This document shows, in pieces, positions 50,139 through 62,310 of a DNA stretch of 64,000 nt. The first letter of the stretch is position 1. Each line of letters begins with the position of its first letter. Below the pieces are notes generated by a model that searched no databases, was not told where the DNA came from, and saw only the letters and a program-made list of their open reading frames with translations. Source of the DNA: Lysobacter niastensis (GTDB lineage: Bacteria > Pseudomonadota > Gammaproteobacteria > Xanthomonadales > Xanthomonadaceae); contig NZ_JADLZT010000003.1 of NCBI RefSeq assembly GCF_015453285.1, positions 310,001 through 374,000 of the forward strand, read 5' to 3'. Position numbers and translations under genes: made by a program.

Positions 50139-50953
50139 CGCTTGGGCAGGTACAGAAGCGGATCGACCGGCTTGCCGTTGTAGCGCACCTCGAAATGCAG
50201 CATGTCGCGTGCGGCGCCGCTGCGCCCCATTTCCGCGATCTGTTCGCCGGCCTTGACCAGCTGGCCTTCGTTCACGAGGCGGCTGCGGTTGTGGCCATAG
50301 GCCGACAGCCACTGTTCGCTGTGCTTGATGATGACCAGTTCGCCGTAGCCGACCAGGCCCGAGCCGGAGTACACGACCACGCCATCCGCCGCGGCACGCA
50401 CTGCGGCGCCACCGTTGCCGGCGATGTCCACGCCCTGCTTGGTGGGATCGCCCGCCACGTAACGACCGATCAGGTCGCCATCGGCAGGCCAGCGCCAACC
50501 GAAACCGCTGCTGGCGGGAACCGGAGGCGGTGCAGGCGCGGCGGGCTTCGGTTTCGGTGCGACGGGTTTCGTTGCACCGGGCTTCGACGTCGCGGCCGTG
50601 GAACGCGGCGGATTAGCCGGACGTGATGCCGGCGCGGTCGTGGCCGCAGAAGGCGGATACAGCTTCAGTCGCTGCCCCGGCTGGATCGTGTACGGCTCGG
50701 CGATGCCATTCCACGCGGCGAGATCGCGGGCGTTGATGCCGTTGCTGAAGGCGATGCGATACAGCGTGTCGCCACGCTTCACCACGGTGGTGGCGCCCGG
50801 CTTGGGCTGCGAGGGCCGCACGGCATTCGCGCTGGCGCCCGGCTCGCGGATGACCCGGCTGGAACAGCCGGTAAGTGCGGCCACCGCTGCCATCGCGGCC
50901 AACGCCGCGGCGACGTATGCGGCGTAACCCGCTCCCCTGGTGCGTACCGTCAT
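50135..50953 (-). CDS. nlpD: LysM-M23 murein hydrolase activator, NlpD-like lipoprotein
   Basis: A 272-residue lipoprotein. A lipobox (ALTGC) near residue 27 is followed by a LysM domain (VVKRGDTLYRIAFSNGINARDLAAWNGI, about 60-105), a Pro/Ala/Lys-rich linker, and an M23 domain (RWPADGDLIGRY... GVDIAGNGGAAVRAAADGVVVYSGSGLVGYG). The usual zinc HxxxD and HxH histidines appear degenerate (GVDIAG in place of GIDIAG..H), consistent with NlpD activating amidase AmiC rather than cutting peptidoglycan. It acts in cell separation. It sits in the surE-pcm-DedA-nlpD series. Confidence 0.93.
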   Translation of the reverse strand: MTVRTRGAGYAAYVAAALAAMAAVAALTGCSSRVIREPGASANAVRPSQPKPGATTVVKRGDTLYRIAFSNGINARDLAAWNGIAEPYTIQPGQRLKLYPPSAATTAPASRPANPPRSTAATSKPGATKPVAPKPKPAAPAPPPVPASSGFGWRWPADGDLIGRYVAGDPTKQGVDIAGNGGAAVRAAADGVVVYSGSGLVGYGELVIIKHSEQWLSAYGHNRSRLVNEGQLVKAGEQIAEMGRSGAARDMLHFEVRYNGKPVDPLLYLPKR

Positions 50954-50960
50954 GCGACTC

Positions 50961-51581
50961 CTACCCTGCGAACTGCGCTTTCCAGATCAGCCAAGCCGCC
51001 GCTGCCGCCAGCAGCAGCGATGCGGCCCATCCGATCGGTTCGATGTAACGCCTCAGCGCGGCTTCCGCACGTACGCCGCCGAGACGGATCGCCAACGCGA
51101 CGAGGTACACACGCTTGCCACGTCCGATCACCATGCTCGCCATGAACGGCAGCAGCGGCACACCGACGATGCCGGACGCCCACGTGAATATCTTCAACGG
51201 AATCGGCGTGAATCCGGCCAGAACAAGCAGCCAGAACGCCTGCCACGGCGAGTTCGTGGCGATCTCGCGCAACTGCGCCACCTGCGCGTCGATGCGGTGG
51301 ATCCAGCCCAGCATCGTCAGCAGCGGCTTGACCAGTTCGTAGGCGAAATGACCGAGCGCGTAACCGAGCACGGCGCCCACAAGCGATCCAGCCAGGCTCA
51401 GCGTCGCGAACCAGAAGCCGCGCCGCGGCTGCGCCAGCGCCATCGGCGCCAGCATCACTTCCGGCGGCACAGGAAAGACGACCGCCTCTGCGAAACTCAA
51501 CCCGGTGAGGTAACCCGGTGCGTGGCGATGTCGCGCCCAGCCGATAGTGCGCTCGTAGAGCGGGCCAAAAATCTTCAACAC
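50961..51581 (-). CDS. YqaA/DedA-type membrane protein
   Basis: A 206-residue inner-membrane protein with about five hydrophobic segments and the SNARE-associated/DedA motifs FAEAVVFPVPPEVMLAPMAL and GFTPIPLKIFTWASGIVGVPLLPFM. Family members act as undecaprenyl-phosphate or lipid flippases or maintain proton-motive force. It is inserted between pcm and nlpD, an arrangement common in Xanthomonadaceae. It begins 35 bases after pcm and ends 7 bases before nlpD, so it is part of the same operon. Confidence 0.9.
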   Translation of the reverse strand: MLKIFGPLYERTIGWARHRHAPGYLTGLSFAEAVVFPVPPEVMLAPMALAQPRRGFWFATLSLAGSLVGAVLGYALGHFAYELVKPLLTMLGWIHRIDAQVAQLREIATNSPWQAFWLLVLAGFTPIPLKIFTWASGIVGVPLLPFMASMVIGRGKRVYLVALAIRLGGVRAEAALRRYIEPIGWAASLLLAAAAAWLIWKAQFAG

Positions 51582-51616
51582 GATCCCCTGTTACTGGTGA
51601 TATGGGCGGACGAGGT

Positions 51617-52300
51617 TCAATCGATCATCCCCGACAGCAGCGGCACGAACACCACCGGCGCCAGCGACTGCTGCGTGACGACGCCGTCGGCGTCCTTGGT
51701 CAACTTGAGCAGCGACTGCGACGACGGCCCGCCGACCGGCGCCACCAGCGTGCCGCCCGGCGCCAGTTGCACGGTCAGTGCATCCACCAGCGCGGGCGCC
51801 GCGGCCGTCACGACGATCGCGTCGAACGGGCCGTTCTCGGGCCAGCCGATGCGGCCGTCGTCGTGCTTGCTGCGAATGTTCATGCCGAGCTGGCGGAAAC
51901 GCTTCCGCGCGGTGCGCAGCAGTTCGCCGATGCGCTCGACGGTGTGCACTTCCAAGCCCAGTGCGGCGAGTATCGCGGCCTGGTAGCCCGAGCCGGTGCC
52001 GACTTCGAGCACCTTGGCCGGAGTCTTGCCCTCGTCGAACAACGCCTCGGTCATCTTCGCCACCACCCACGGCTGCGAGATGGTCTGGCCGTGGCCGATC
52101 GGCAGCGCGGTGTCCTCGTAGGCGCGAGTGGCCAGTGCCTCGTCGACGAACATATGGCGCGGCACGGTGCGGATCGCGTTGAGCACGCGCTCGTCCCGGA
52201 TGCCGTTCTCGCGCAGGCGTTCGACGAGCCGGTCGCGCACGCGCTGCGACGTCATGCCGGTGCCGATCGCTTCGGGTTGCAGTCGCATGCGCAGGTTCAT
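51617..52300 (-). CDS. pcm: Protein-L-isoaspartate O-methyltransferase
   Basis: A 227-residue repair enzyme that methylates isoaspartyl residues in aged proteins. [19 protein letters not shown] is the SAM motif, preceded by [17 protein letters not shown], which is characteristic of the family. It overlaps surE by four bases, the usual coupling. The start [21 protein letters not shown] includes the normal N terminus. Confidence 0.96.
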   Translation of the reverse strand: MNLRMRLQPEAIGTGMTSQRVRDRLVERLRENGIRDERVLNAIRTVPRHMFVDEALATRAYEDTALPIGHGQTISQPWVVAKMTEALFDEGKTPAKVLEVGTGSGYQAAILAALGLEVHTVERIGELLRTARKRFRQLGMNIRSKHDDGRIGWPENGPFDAIVVTAAAPALVDALTVQLAPGGTLVAPVGGPSSQSLLKLTKDADGVVTQQSLAPVVFVPLLSGMID

Positions 52301-53085
52301 GCCGGCGACTCCGATCCATGCAGCGATGCAGCCAGACCGCCGACCCAGCCGGCGACCTGTTCCAGCGACTGGTAGCGCGTCAGGTCAACCTGAATGGGGG
52401 TGATCGAAATGTGGCCGGTGCGTACCGAGTGAAAATCGGTACCGGGGCCGGCGTCCTGCTCGGGACCGGCGGCGCCGATCCACCACCACTGTCTTCCACG
52501 CGGGTCCTGCTGCGGGATGCAGCTTTCGGCGCGATGGCGATTGCCCAGGCGCGAGACCTCGAAGCCACGCACCTGCTCCCACGGCACGTCCGGGACGTTG
52601 ACGTTGAGAATGGTGTCGGCGGGCAGCGGATCGGTCTTCAGCCGCGCGATGATCTCCACCGCGGCACGCGCGGCGGTTTCGTAATGACGGCCGGTGTGGT
52701 CCACCGTCTGCAGCGACATCGCCACCGCCGGCAAGCCCAGGAAGCGGCCTTCCATCGCGGCGGCAACGGTGCCGGAATAGATCACGTCGTCGCCGAGGTT
52801 GGCGGTGTTGTTGATGCCGGAGACGACGATGTCGGGCTCGGCCTCGAGCATGCCGGTGATGGCCACGTGCACGCAGTCGGTCGGCGTGCCGAAGACGCGC
52901 CAGGTCGAGGCATCGAGCTGCTGCACCCGCACGGGTGCGTCGAGGGTCAGCGAGTTGCTGGCTCCGGAACGATCGCGGTCGGGCGCGACGACCAGCACCT
53001 CATGGCCGGCGGCCCGCAGGCCCTCGGCGAGGATGCGGATGCCGGGGGCGTCGACGCCGTCATCGTTGCTGACCAGGACTCGCAT
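52297..53085 (-). CDS. surE: 5'/3'-nucleotidase SurE
   Basis: A 262-residue survival protein with the metal-binding start [19 protein letters not shown], followed by [14 protein letters not shown] and [25 protein letters not shown], all conserved. It dephosphorylates nucleoside monophosphates and is linked to stationary-phase survival. Start 53085 is the canonical one. First of a series: surE, pcm, a DedA-type gene, nlpD. The Smr gene is divergent, 112 bases away. Confidence 0.97.
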   Translation of the reverse strand: MRVLVSNDDGVDAPGIRILAEGLRAAGHEVLVVAPDRDRSGASNSLTLDAPVRVQQLDASTWRVFGTPTDCVHVAITGMLEAEPDIVVSGINNTANLGDDVIYSGTVAAAMEGRFLGLPAVAMSLQTVDHTGRHYETAARAAVEIIARLKTDPLPADTILNVNVPDVPWEQVRGFEVSRLGNRHRAESCIPQQDPRGRQWWWIGAAGPEQDAGPGTDFHSVRTGHISITPIQVDLTRYQSLEQVAGWVGGLAASLHGSESPA

Positions 53086-53197
53086 GAACTCCCTTGTGGT
53101 GGCTGCGGCATCCGGAGCGCCGCGACGACCCCATGATAGCTGATGCGGATTGCCTGCCATGGCTTGCAGCAGCGCCTGCAGCGCCTAAGCTTTGCGC

Positions 53198-53767
53198 ATG
53201 CCCGAAGATCGCGACGACGACGACGCCGAACTGTTCCGCACCGCGATAGGCCCGGTGCGGCGCATGCGCGAGACGGTGGCGCCGCCGTCGGCGCCCCGGC
53301 CGAAGCCGCGTGCCCGCATGGCCGAGCGCGACGAGGCGCACGCACGCGACGAGTTCAGGCATGCGCTGGCGGGATCGGTCGAGCCGCTGGATGCCGGCGA
53401 CGCCCTCGCCTATCGGCGCGACGACGTGCCGCCGCGGGTCCTGCAGCGTCTCAAGCGGGGCGAGATCTCGGTCCAGGAAGAACTGGACCTCCACGGATCC
53501 GATTCGCGCGAAGCCGAGCAACTTCTACGCGCGTTCCTGCACGACGCCCGCCAGCACGGCGTCGGCTGCGTGCGGATCATCCACGGGAAGGGTTTGCACG
53601 GCACTGCCAGCATCGCCAGCGGCGGCATGCCGGTGCTGAAGAATCTCGTCGACCGCCTGCTGCGTCAGCGCGCAGACATCCTCGCCTTCCACTCCGCGCC
53701 CCCGGCACAGGGCGGCACTGGAGCGGTGGTGGTACTTCTCGCGCCCCGTCGTCCCCGTCACTCCTGA
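53198..53767 (+). CDS. Smr/MutS2-type domain protein
   Basis: A 189-residue protein with a disordered basic N terminus and a C-terminal Smr domain: VQEELDLHGSDSREAEQLLRAFLHDA with the LDLHG motif, then VRIIHGKGLHG. Smr domains nick or cleave DNA or RNA; SmrB-like proteins rescue collided ribosomes by cutting mRNA. The LDLHG and HGKG residues are intact. It resembles the SmrA/SmrB (YdaL/YfcN) class in length. It is divergent from surE. Confidence 0.92.
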   Translation: MPEDRDDDDAELFRTAIGPVRRMRETVAPPSAPRPKPRARMAERDEAHARDEFRHALAGSVEPLDAGDALAYRRDDVPPRVLQRLKRGEISVQEELDLHGSDSREAEQLLRAFLHDARQHGVGCVRIIHGKGLHGTASIASGGMPVLKNLVDRLLRQRADILAFHSAPPAQGGTGAVVVLLAPRRPRHS

Positions 53768-53849
53768 AAAACCAGGCCTGCGACCTCCGCGGCGCGCGGG
53801 GTCGGCAGGCCCTGCCCATCACTTGCAGGCGCAGGGCGCCGGGCAGCGA

Positions 53850-54083
53850 TTACTTGTCGCCGGATTCCTTCTCGGCCGGTTTGCGAGGCGTGTTCACCCA
53901 CACCACCTCGATGCCACGACGGCGGGCGACCCGCTCGACGTAGGCGACGTAGGCTTCGTCGTTGTCATTCAGCGACGGGGCCTTATCGGGCGGTACGTAG
54001 GTGGATTTGACTTCGGTTCCGGCGCAGGCGGCCAGTCCGAGGACCGAGAGCGACAGGACAGCCATGCGTAACGATGCGTTCAT
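53850..54083 (-). CDS. Small hypothetical lipoprotein
   Basis: A 77-residue protein with signal MNASLRMAVLSLSVLGLAACAG; the lipobox ends LAAC. The mature peptide is about 58 residues, hydrophilic, with VEVVWVNTPRKP-like beta segment. No family is recognised. It is probably anchored in the inner or outer membrane. It converges with the Smr gene and lies 184 bases downstream of truD on the same strand; the intervening hairpin at 54220 may separate their transcripts. Confidence 0.75.
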   Translation of the reverse strand: MNASLRMAVLSLSVLGLAACAGTEVKSTYVPPDKAPSLNDNDEAYVAYVERVARRRGIEVVWVNTPRKPAEKESGDK

Positions 54084-54219
54084 GACGACATCTCCATGAC
54101 ATTGCCAACGCCCGGGCGAAATGCGGGGGCGGCGCATCTGGATGCGACCAGTGCGCAATTTGGCTTATACGCCGGCCATACCGCGCTGCCAGTGACGAAA
54201 GTGATAGGACCGATGACCT

Positions 54220-54250
54220 AGGGCCTGTTAACGCTATCGGGACAGGCCCT
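54220..54250 (-). terminator. Hairpin downstream of truD
   Basis: AGGGCCTGT (54220-54228) and ACAGGCCCT (54242-54250) form a 9-bp stem 18 bases after truD. There is no T-run on either strand, so its terminator role is tentative. Confidence 0.5.
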
Positions 54251-54267
54251 GCGGTCGGCGGAGGCAC

Positions 54268-55323
54268 TCAGTCGTCGCGGCCCGCGCTGGCGATCTCGCC
54301 GAGTTCCGACAGCACCGTCGTGGCATAGGCACCCGCGGGGAGCGAGAACGCGACCTCGAGGGCGCCGGCATCGAGCCAGCGCCACGTCATCGCCTCCGGG
54401 CGCAGGCGCAGCGCGCGCCGCTCCTGGCGCAGGCCTTCGGTCTCCAGCCCGGCGCGCAGCGCGGCGGCGTCGACTCCCTCCAGCGCCGACAGCTCCAACG
54501 ACTGGCATTCCCCCGTGCTGCGCAGCTCGCCGCGTCCCCAGAGCGGGCCGGTGGGATGGATGTCGCAGGACGCCAGGCGCTGCGCGAGTTCTTCGCTCCA
54601 AGGCTCGGGTCCGAACACGCTGCGGCTGCCGTCGAGCATCCACACCTCGCCTTCGAGCGGGCGGTCCCAGTGGCCGGCGGCGACACGCGCCGCCAGCACA
54701 CGGTTGAACAACTCCGATCGCGCCGCCGATACCAGCAGCGTGCGCTGCTCGCGCCGCACGCGGCGTCCGCCGAACATCGCCAGCGCCTGGGCGACGTTGT
54801 CGCCGCTGCGGCCGAAGCGTTGCTCGCCGAAGTAGTTGGGTACGCCGCGGCTGGCCATGGCCTGCAGGCGGGTCTCGATGGCCGCCGCATCGCCTTGCAC
54901 GTCGCGCAGCACCAGCACGAACCGGTTTCCGGCCAGCGCGCCGCGCGGCAGCTTCTTCGCGTGCCACTGCGATTCGAGCACGCGCAGGCTTTCGTCCGGT
55001 CCATCGATGGCCAGCGTCGCCAGGTCCGGCGCCACCCGCTTGGGCAAGTGCACCGTGAAGCGCTGGCGCGTCACCGCGTGGCGGTCCTTGAGTCCGGCGT
55101 AGCCGATCGCGACTTCGCCGACACCGGCCCACTGCGCGAGGTGGCGAGCCACGAACGCGGTGTTCATGCCGCGCTTCTCGATGGTCAGCAGCAGGTGTTC
55201 GCCGCTGCCCGAGGCCTCGAAACCGGGCAGTTCCTCTACGAAGAAATCCTCGGGACGCGTGCGGATGCGCGCGCTCAGCACGGCATCGCCATGCGCGCGC
55301 GGCTGCGATGAGCTCGCGCTCAC
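54268..55323 (-). CDS. truD: tRNA pseudouridine(13) synthase
   Basis: A 351-residue TruD-family enzyme that isomerises U13 of tRNA-Glu. [16 protein letters not shown] opens the domain, [14 protein letters not shown] and [16 protein letters not shown] contain the catalytic Asp (GLKDR), and FGEQRFGR with [10 protein letters not shown] is the TRUD insertion region. The start is GTG 55323, which overlaps the ispF stop by four bases (GTGA); no ATG fits better. It ends the eno-ftsB-ispD-ispF-truD series. Confidence 0.95.
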   Translation of the reverse strand: MSASSSQPRAHGDAVLSARIRTRPEDFFVEELPGFEASGSGEHLLLTIEKRGMNTAFVARHLAQWAGVGEVAIGYAGLKDRHAVTRQRFTVHLPKRVAPDLATLAIDGPDESLRVLESQWHAKKLPRGALAGNRFVLVLRDVQGDAAAIETRLQAMASRGVPNYFGEQRFGRSGDNVAQALAMFGGRRVRREQRTLLVSAARSELFNRVLAARVAAGHWDRPLEGEVWMLDGSRSVFGPEPWSEELAQRLASCDIHPTGPLWGRGELRSTGECQSLELSALEGVDAAALRAGLETEGLRQERRALRLRPEAMTWRWLDAGALEVAFSLPAGAYATTVLSELGEIASAGRDD

Positions 55324-55799
55324 GAGCGCACCAGCAGGCAAACCGCCATCGCCGCGATGCCTTCGCGGCGGCCGGTGAAGCCAAGCTGCTCGCTGGTGGT
55401 CGCCTTGATGCTGATGTCGTCGACGGCCACCTGCAGGTCCTGCGCGAGCGTCGCACGCATGCCCTGTGCATGCGGACCGACCTTGGGGCGCTCGCAGACC
55501 ACGGTGATGTCGGCATTGCCGAGCCGCCAGCCACGCTCGTTCGCGAGCGCCAGGCAGTGACGCAGGAAGGCGCGGCTGTCGGCGTCCTTCCAGCGTGCGT
55601 CGCTGGGCGGGAAGTGCTGGCCGATATCGCCCAGCGCCAGCGCACCAAGCATCGCGTCGCACAGTGCGTGGATCACGACATCGCCATCGGAATGGGCCAC
55701 GACGCCGCGGTCGTGCGGGACGCGCACGCCACCGAGCATGACGTGGTCGCCATCGCCGAACGCGTGGACGTCATAGCCCTGGCCGATACGGATGTTCAT
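55320..55799 (-). CDS. ispF: 2-C-methyl-D-erythritol 2,4-cyclodiphosphate synthase
   Basis: A 159-residue MEP-pathway enzyme that cyclises CDP-methylerythritol phosphate to MEc[20 protein letters not shown] carries the zinc-ligand Asp and His, and [18 protein letters not shown] gives the third ligand and the substrate site. Full length for the family. It overlaps truD by four bases and follows ispD by 46 bases, so the two MEP enzymes and truD probably share a transcript. Confidence 0.97.
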   Translation of the reverse strand: MNIRIGQGYDVHAFGDGDHVMLGGVRVPHDRGVVAHSDGDVVIHALCDAMLGALALGDIGQHFPPSDARWKDADSRAFLRHCLALANERGWRLGNADITVVCERPKVGPHAQGMRATLAQDLQVAVDDISIKATTSEQLGFTGRREGIAAMAVCLLVRS

Positions 55800-55845
55800 G
55801 CGATCTTCCTGTTATCGCCGGCCACGCCGGCATGCGCCCGCAGGT

Positions 55846-56550
55846 TCAGGTGCGGACGCGTTGCGTGAGAAGGTATTCGGCGAGCGCGAGGTCCGCGGAC
55901 GTGGTGACCTTGAGGTTGTCCTCGCGGCCCTCGACCAGCATCGGCCTCGCCCCGGCACGTTCCATCGCCATCGCCTCGTCGGTGACCACGATGCCGGCGG
56001 CCTGCGCCTGCTGCAGCGCGGCCGTCAGCGCACCGCGCCGGAACGCCTGCGGGGTGAAGGCACGCCAAAGCCCCTCGCGCGGCTCGGTGGCGGCGATGCG
56101 GTCGCTGTCGCTGGCCCGCTTGAGCGTGTCGCGCACGGGTGCGGCGAGGATCGCGCCGTCGTGGGCCAGGTCGGCCGCGGCGATCAGGCGCTCCAGGTCG
56201 GTGTCATGCAGGTTGGGCCGCGCGGCATCGTGCACCAGCACGAGCGCACTGGCGGGCACCTCCGGCGGCAGCGCCTGCAGCGCGGCGAGCACCGAGTCGG
56301 CACGTTCGCCACCGCCGTCGCAGCGCAGCACAGGCTTGCCGTTCCAGTGCGTCCAGCCCGGCCAGCGCGTGTCGTCGGCCGACAGCGCGACGATCGCCCC
56401 GACGACCCGCGGATGCGCCAGCAGCGCGTCCAGCGCATGCGCGATCAACGGCCGCCCGGCGACATTCAAGTACTGCTTGGGGATGTCGCCGCCGAATCGG
56501 GTGCCGCGGCCTGCGGCGGGAATGACGGCCCAGATGCCGGAGCGGCTCAC
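55846..56550 (-). CDS. ispD: 2-C-methyl-D-erythritol 4-phosphate cytidylyltransferase
   Basis: A 234-residue nucleotidyltransferase that adds CMP to methylerythritol phosphate. AVIPAAGRGTRFGGDIPKQYL is the CTP-binding loop, LVHDAARPNL contains the conserved Asp/Arg, and TDEAMAMERAGARP lies in the substrate site. It overlaps ftsB by four bases. Together with ispF it supplies isoprenoid precursors. Confidence 0.97.
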   Translation of the reverse strand: MSRSGIWAVIPAAGRGTRFGGDIPKQYLNVAGRPLIAHALDALLAHPRVVGAIVALSADDTRWPGWTHWNGKPVLRCDGGGERADSVLAALQALPPEVPASALVLVHDAARPNLHDTDLERLIAAADLAHDGAILAAPVRDTLKRASDSDRIAATEPREGLWRAFTPQAFRRGALTAALQQAQAAGIVVTDEAMAMERAGARPMLVEGREDNLKVTTSADLALAEYLLTQRVRT

Positions 56551-56888
56551 GGAGCGGCTTCGCCGGAATCGTTGGCAGCATCGCCTTCGGCCGCGGGCGC
56601 CGTGCCTTCCGGCTCGACGACGCGGTAGAAGGTCTCACCGGGCTTGATCATGCCGAGCTCGCTGCGTGCGCGCTCCTCGACCGCCGCCTCGCCGGACTTG
56701 AGGTCCTCGACTTCGGCGGCCAATGCGTCGTTGCGCTGCTGCAGACCCTCGTTCTCGCGGGTCTGCTTGAGCACCTGCTGTCCGAGAGCGGCCACCGCGT
56801 GGCGGCCGCTCTGTCCGAACCAGAGGCGGTACTGCAGCAGCGCCACCAGCGCCACCAGCACCACCAGCAGGAGCCTGATCCAGCGCAT
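56547..56888 (-). CDS. ftsB: Cell division protein FtsB
   Basis: A 113-residue bitopic protein with an N-terminal membrane helix (LLLVVLVALVALLQYRLWFG) and a coiled coil (QQVLKQTRENEGLQQRNDALAAEVEDLKSGEAAVEERARSELGM). It joins FtsL and FtsQ in the divisome. The C terminus is longer than in E. coli FtsB and rich in Ala and acidic residues. It begins 9 bases after eno and overlaps ispD by four. Confidence 0.95.
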   Translation of the reverse strand: MRWIRLLLVVLVALVALLQYRLWFGQSGRHAVAALGQQVLKQTRENEGLQQRNDALAAEVEDLKSGEAAVEERARSELGMIKPGETFYRVVEPEGTAPAAEGDAANDSGEAAP

Positions 56889-56897
56889 CCTCCGGGA

Positions 56898-58196
<1,299 letters not shown>

Positions 58197-58307
58197 CTAA
58201 GGGTTTGAAAAAGTGGATGTCCGTCACCAACCGCGGACGATAGCCGAGTTGGCGCCGTGGCGCGCGCCCGGGCGCCGGCGCGGTCGCGCCAGGCACCCGG
58301 AAGGGCA

Positions 58308-59138
58308 TCACGCCTGTTCGAGGAAACCGTTGCGCTTGGTGACGTCGTCGATCTGCTTGAGGGTTTCCAGCAGCGCGCGCATCTTCGGCAGCGGCCAGGC
58401 ATTGGGGCCATCGGACAGCGCTTCGTCCGGCACCGGATGGGTTTCCATGAAGATGCCGTCGATGCCGACCGCCATCGCCGCGCGCGACAGCACCGGCACG
58501 AACTCGCGCTGGCCGCCGCTCTTGCCGCCGGCACCGCCAGGCAGCTGCACCGAATGGGTGGCGTCGAACACCACCGGGCAGCCGGTGTCACGCATCACGC
58601 TCAGCGAGCGCATGTCGCTGACCAGGTTGTTGTAGCCGAAGCTGACGCCGCGCTCGCAGGCCATGATCTGCTGGTTGCCGGTGGCCTTGGCCTTGTCGGT
58701 GACGTGCTTCATCTCCCACGGCGAGAGGAACTGGCCCTTCTTGATGTTCACCGGCTTGCCGGCGCGGGCCACGTTCTGGATGAAGTCGGTCTGGCGACAC
58801 AGGAACGCCGGGGTCTGCAGCACGTCGACGACGGCGGCGACCTCGTTCATGGGCGTGTACTCGTGCACGTCGGTCAGCACCGGCACGCCGATCTGGCGCT
58901 TCACTTCGGCCAGCACCTTCAGTCCCTCTTCGAGGCCGGGGCCGCGGAAGCTGGTGGCCGACGTGCGGTTGGCCTTGTCGAAGCTGGACTTGAAGATGAA
59001 GTTGATGCCCAGCTCGGAGGTGATTTCCTTGAGCTTGCCGGCGACATCGAGCTGCAACTGCATCGACTCGATCACGCACGGGCCGGCGATCAGGAAAAAC
59101 GGCTTGTCGAGACCGACTTCGAAACCACAAAGGTTCAT
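58308..59138 (-). CDS. kdsA: 3-deoxy-8-phosphooctulonate synthase (KDO-8-P synthase)
   Basis: A 276-residue TIM-barrel enzyme that condenses arabinose 5-phosphate and PEP, the first step to the KDO of lipid A core. [13 protein letters not shown] opens the active site and [12 protein letters not shown] and [12 protein letters not shown] follow. Residues expected of the class are present; I did not assign metal dependence. Start 59138 ([15 protein letters not shown]) is canonical. A palindromic repeat separates it from pyrG. Confidence 0.97.
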   Translation of the reverse strand: MNLCGFEVGLDKPFFLIAGPCVIESMQLQLDVAGKLKEITSELGINFIFKSSFDKANRTSATSFRGPGLEEGLKVLAEVKRQIGVPVLTDVHEYTPMNEVAAVVDVLQTPAFLCRQTDFIQNVARAGKPVNIKKGQFLSPWEMKHVTDKAKATGNQQIMACERGVSFGYNNLVSDMRSLSVMRDTGCPVVFDATHSVQLPGGAGGKSGGQREFVPVLSRAAMAVGIDGIFMETHPVPDEALSDGPNAWPLPKMRALLETLKQIDDVTKRNGFLEQA

Positions 59139-59153
59139 GGTGCAGCTTCTCCA

Positions 59154-59263
59154 TTCCCCCTCTCCCACTTGCGGGAGAGGGCCTAGGTAAGGGGGTGCGG
59201 GCCACGGAAAGCGCCCTCATCCGGCGCTTCGCGCCACCTCCTCCCGCACGCGGGAGAAGGGTC
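59154..59263. repeat. Dispersed palindromic repeat between pyrG and kdsA
   Basis: CCCTCTCCC (59158-) pairs with GGGAGAGGG across CACTTGC, followed by a G-rich segment, CTCATCCGGCGCTTCGCGCC, and a second CTCCCGC/GCGGGAG hairpin near 59241-59260. This arrangement resembles a common intergenic repeat of Xanthomonadaceae genomes. It separates pyrG and kdsA without a clear terminator. Confidence 0.7.
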
Positions 59264-59271
59264 CAGCCGGC

Positions 59272-61537
<2,266 letters not shown>

Positions 61538-61717
61538 GCGTCTTGCCTCCTGGTTCGGGCCGAAAGGCGGCCCAACAACGGGGAACGGTGGCATCCCCCG
61601 AACGTCCGACGGGACGATGCGGCCGACCGTAGGCAACCACGCCCTGCTGCGCCCTGAACTCCCGCAGGCGCCATTCATGCCGGCGACATCTCGCGTCCAT
61701 CCGCGTGCCGGACGTCG

Positions 61718-61756
61718 CAAAAAAAAACGAAAACACCCCGGACTGGCCGGGGCGTT
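61718..61756 (-). terminator. Intrinsic terminator of the charged secreted protein gene
   Basis: AAACACCCCGG (61731-61741) pairs with CCGGGGCGTTT (61747-61757 region). On the minus strand it is followed by TCGTTTTTTTTT. It lies about 41 bases after the stop of the gene ending at 61798. Confidence 0.85.
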
Positions 61757-61797
61757 TCGATCAGGGCGAAGGAGCTCCGATCAGGAAGAAGCGCCGA

Positions 61798-62067
61798 TCA
61801 GCGATCGTCGTCTTCCTCGGGCTCGTAGGTCGGATCGGACTTGTCCTTCTTCTTGCGCTCCTTGGACTTGTCCTTGGAGGCGTCCGTGCGCGCGGCATCG
61901 TTCTGCCTGGAAGCGTCGGCCGCCTTGTCCGCCGACTGGGACTGCTGCGCCTTGCGGTCTTTCGCGTCAGCGCTCTTGTCCTGCTGGGCATGGGCCGGCA
62001 AGGCCAGGGCGGCCGCGATCAGGCCCGGCAACAGTGCGCCCGGCAGCAGAAGCTTGCGGTTACTCAT
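61798..62067 (-). CDS. Small secreted highly charged protein
   Basis: An 89-residue protein with a signal peptide (MSNRKLLLPGALLPGLIAAALALPAHA) and a mature region of about 60 residues composed mostly of Lys, Asp, Ala, Ser and Gln, ending EPEEDDDR. It is predicted to be disordered. No family is recognised. Start at 62067. A hydrophilic periplasmic peptide of this type could bind cell-envelope components, but nothing specific is seen. Confidence 0.7.
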   Translation of the reverse strand: MSNRKLLLPGALLPGLIAAALALPAHAQQDKSADAKDRKAQQSQSADKAADASRQNDAARTDASKDKSKERKKKDKSDPTYEPEEDDDR

Positions 62068-62310
62068 GCGGATGACCTCCAGGTGGTTCGTACGACGACC
62101 CTAGCGCAGGCGTGCAGGCTGTGGACTGAACCACCCATGCCATGCCGTCTGGAGCCGGAAATGGGCGCGGATGCCGGCCAATTCAATGCCCGCACGTGAA
62201 CGGACGGCTCGGGCGTATCGTACCCGCGGGCCCGTCCGGCCCGACCCGCGGTTGTAATTAGACCGCCGCCCGCCGACCATCCCCGCTCTTGCCCCTGCAG
62301 TCGTGTCCGA

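Noticed and set aside
54220-54250. A confident terminator after truD
   Set aside because: There is a stem but no T-run on either strand, so it is listed only with low confidence.
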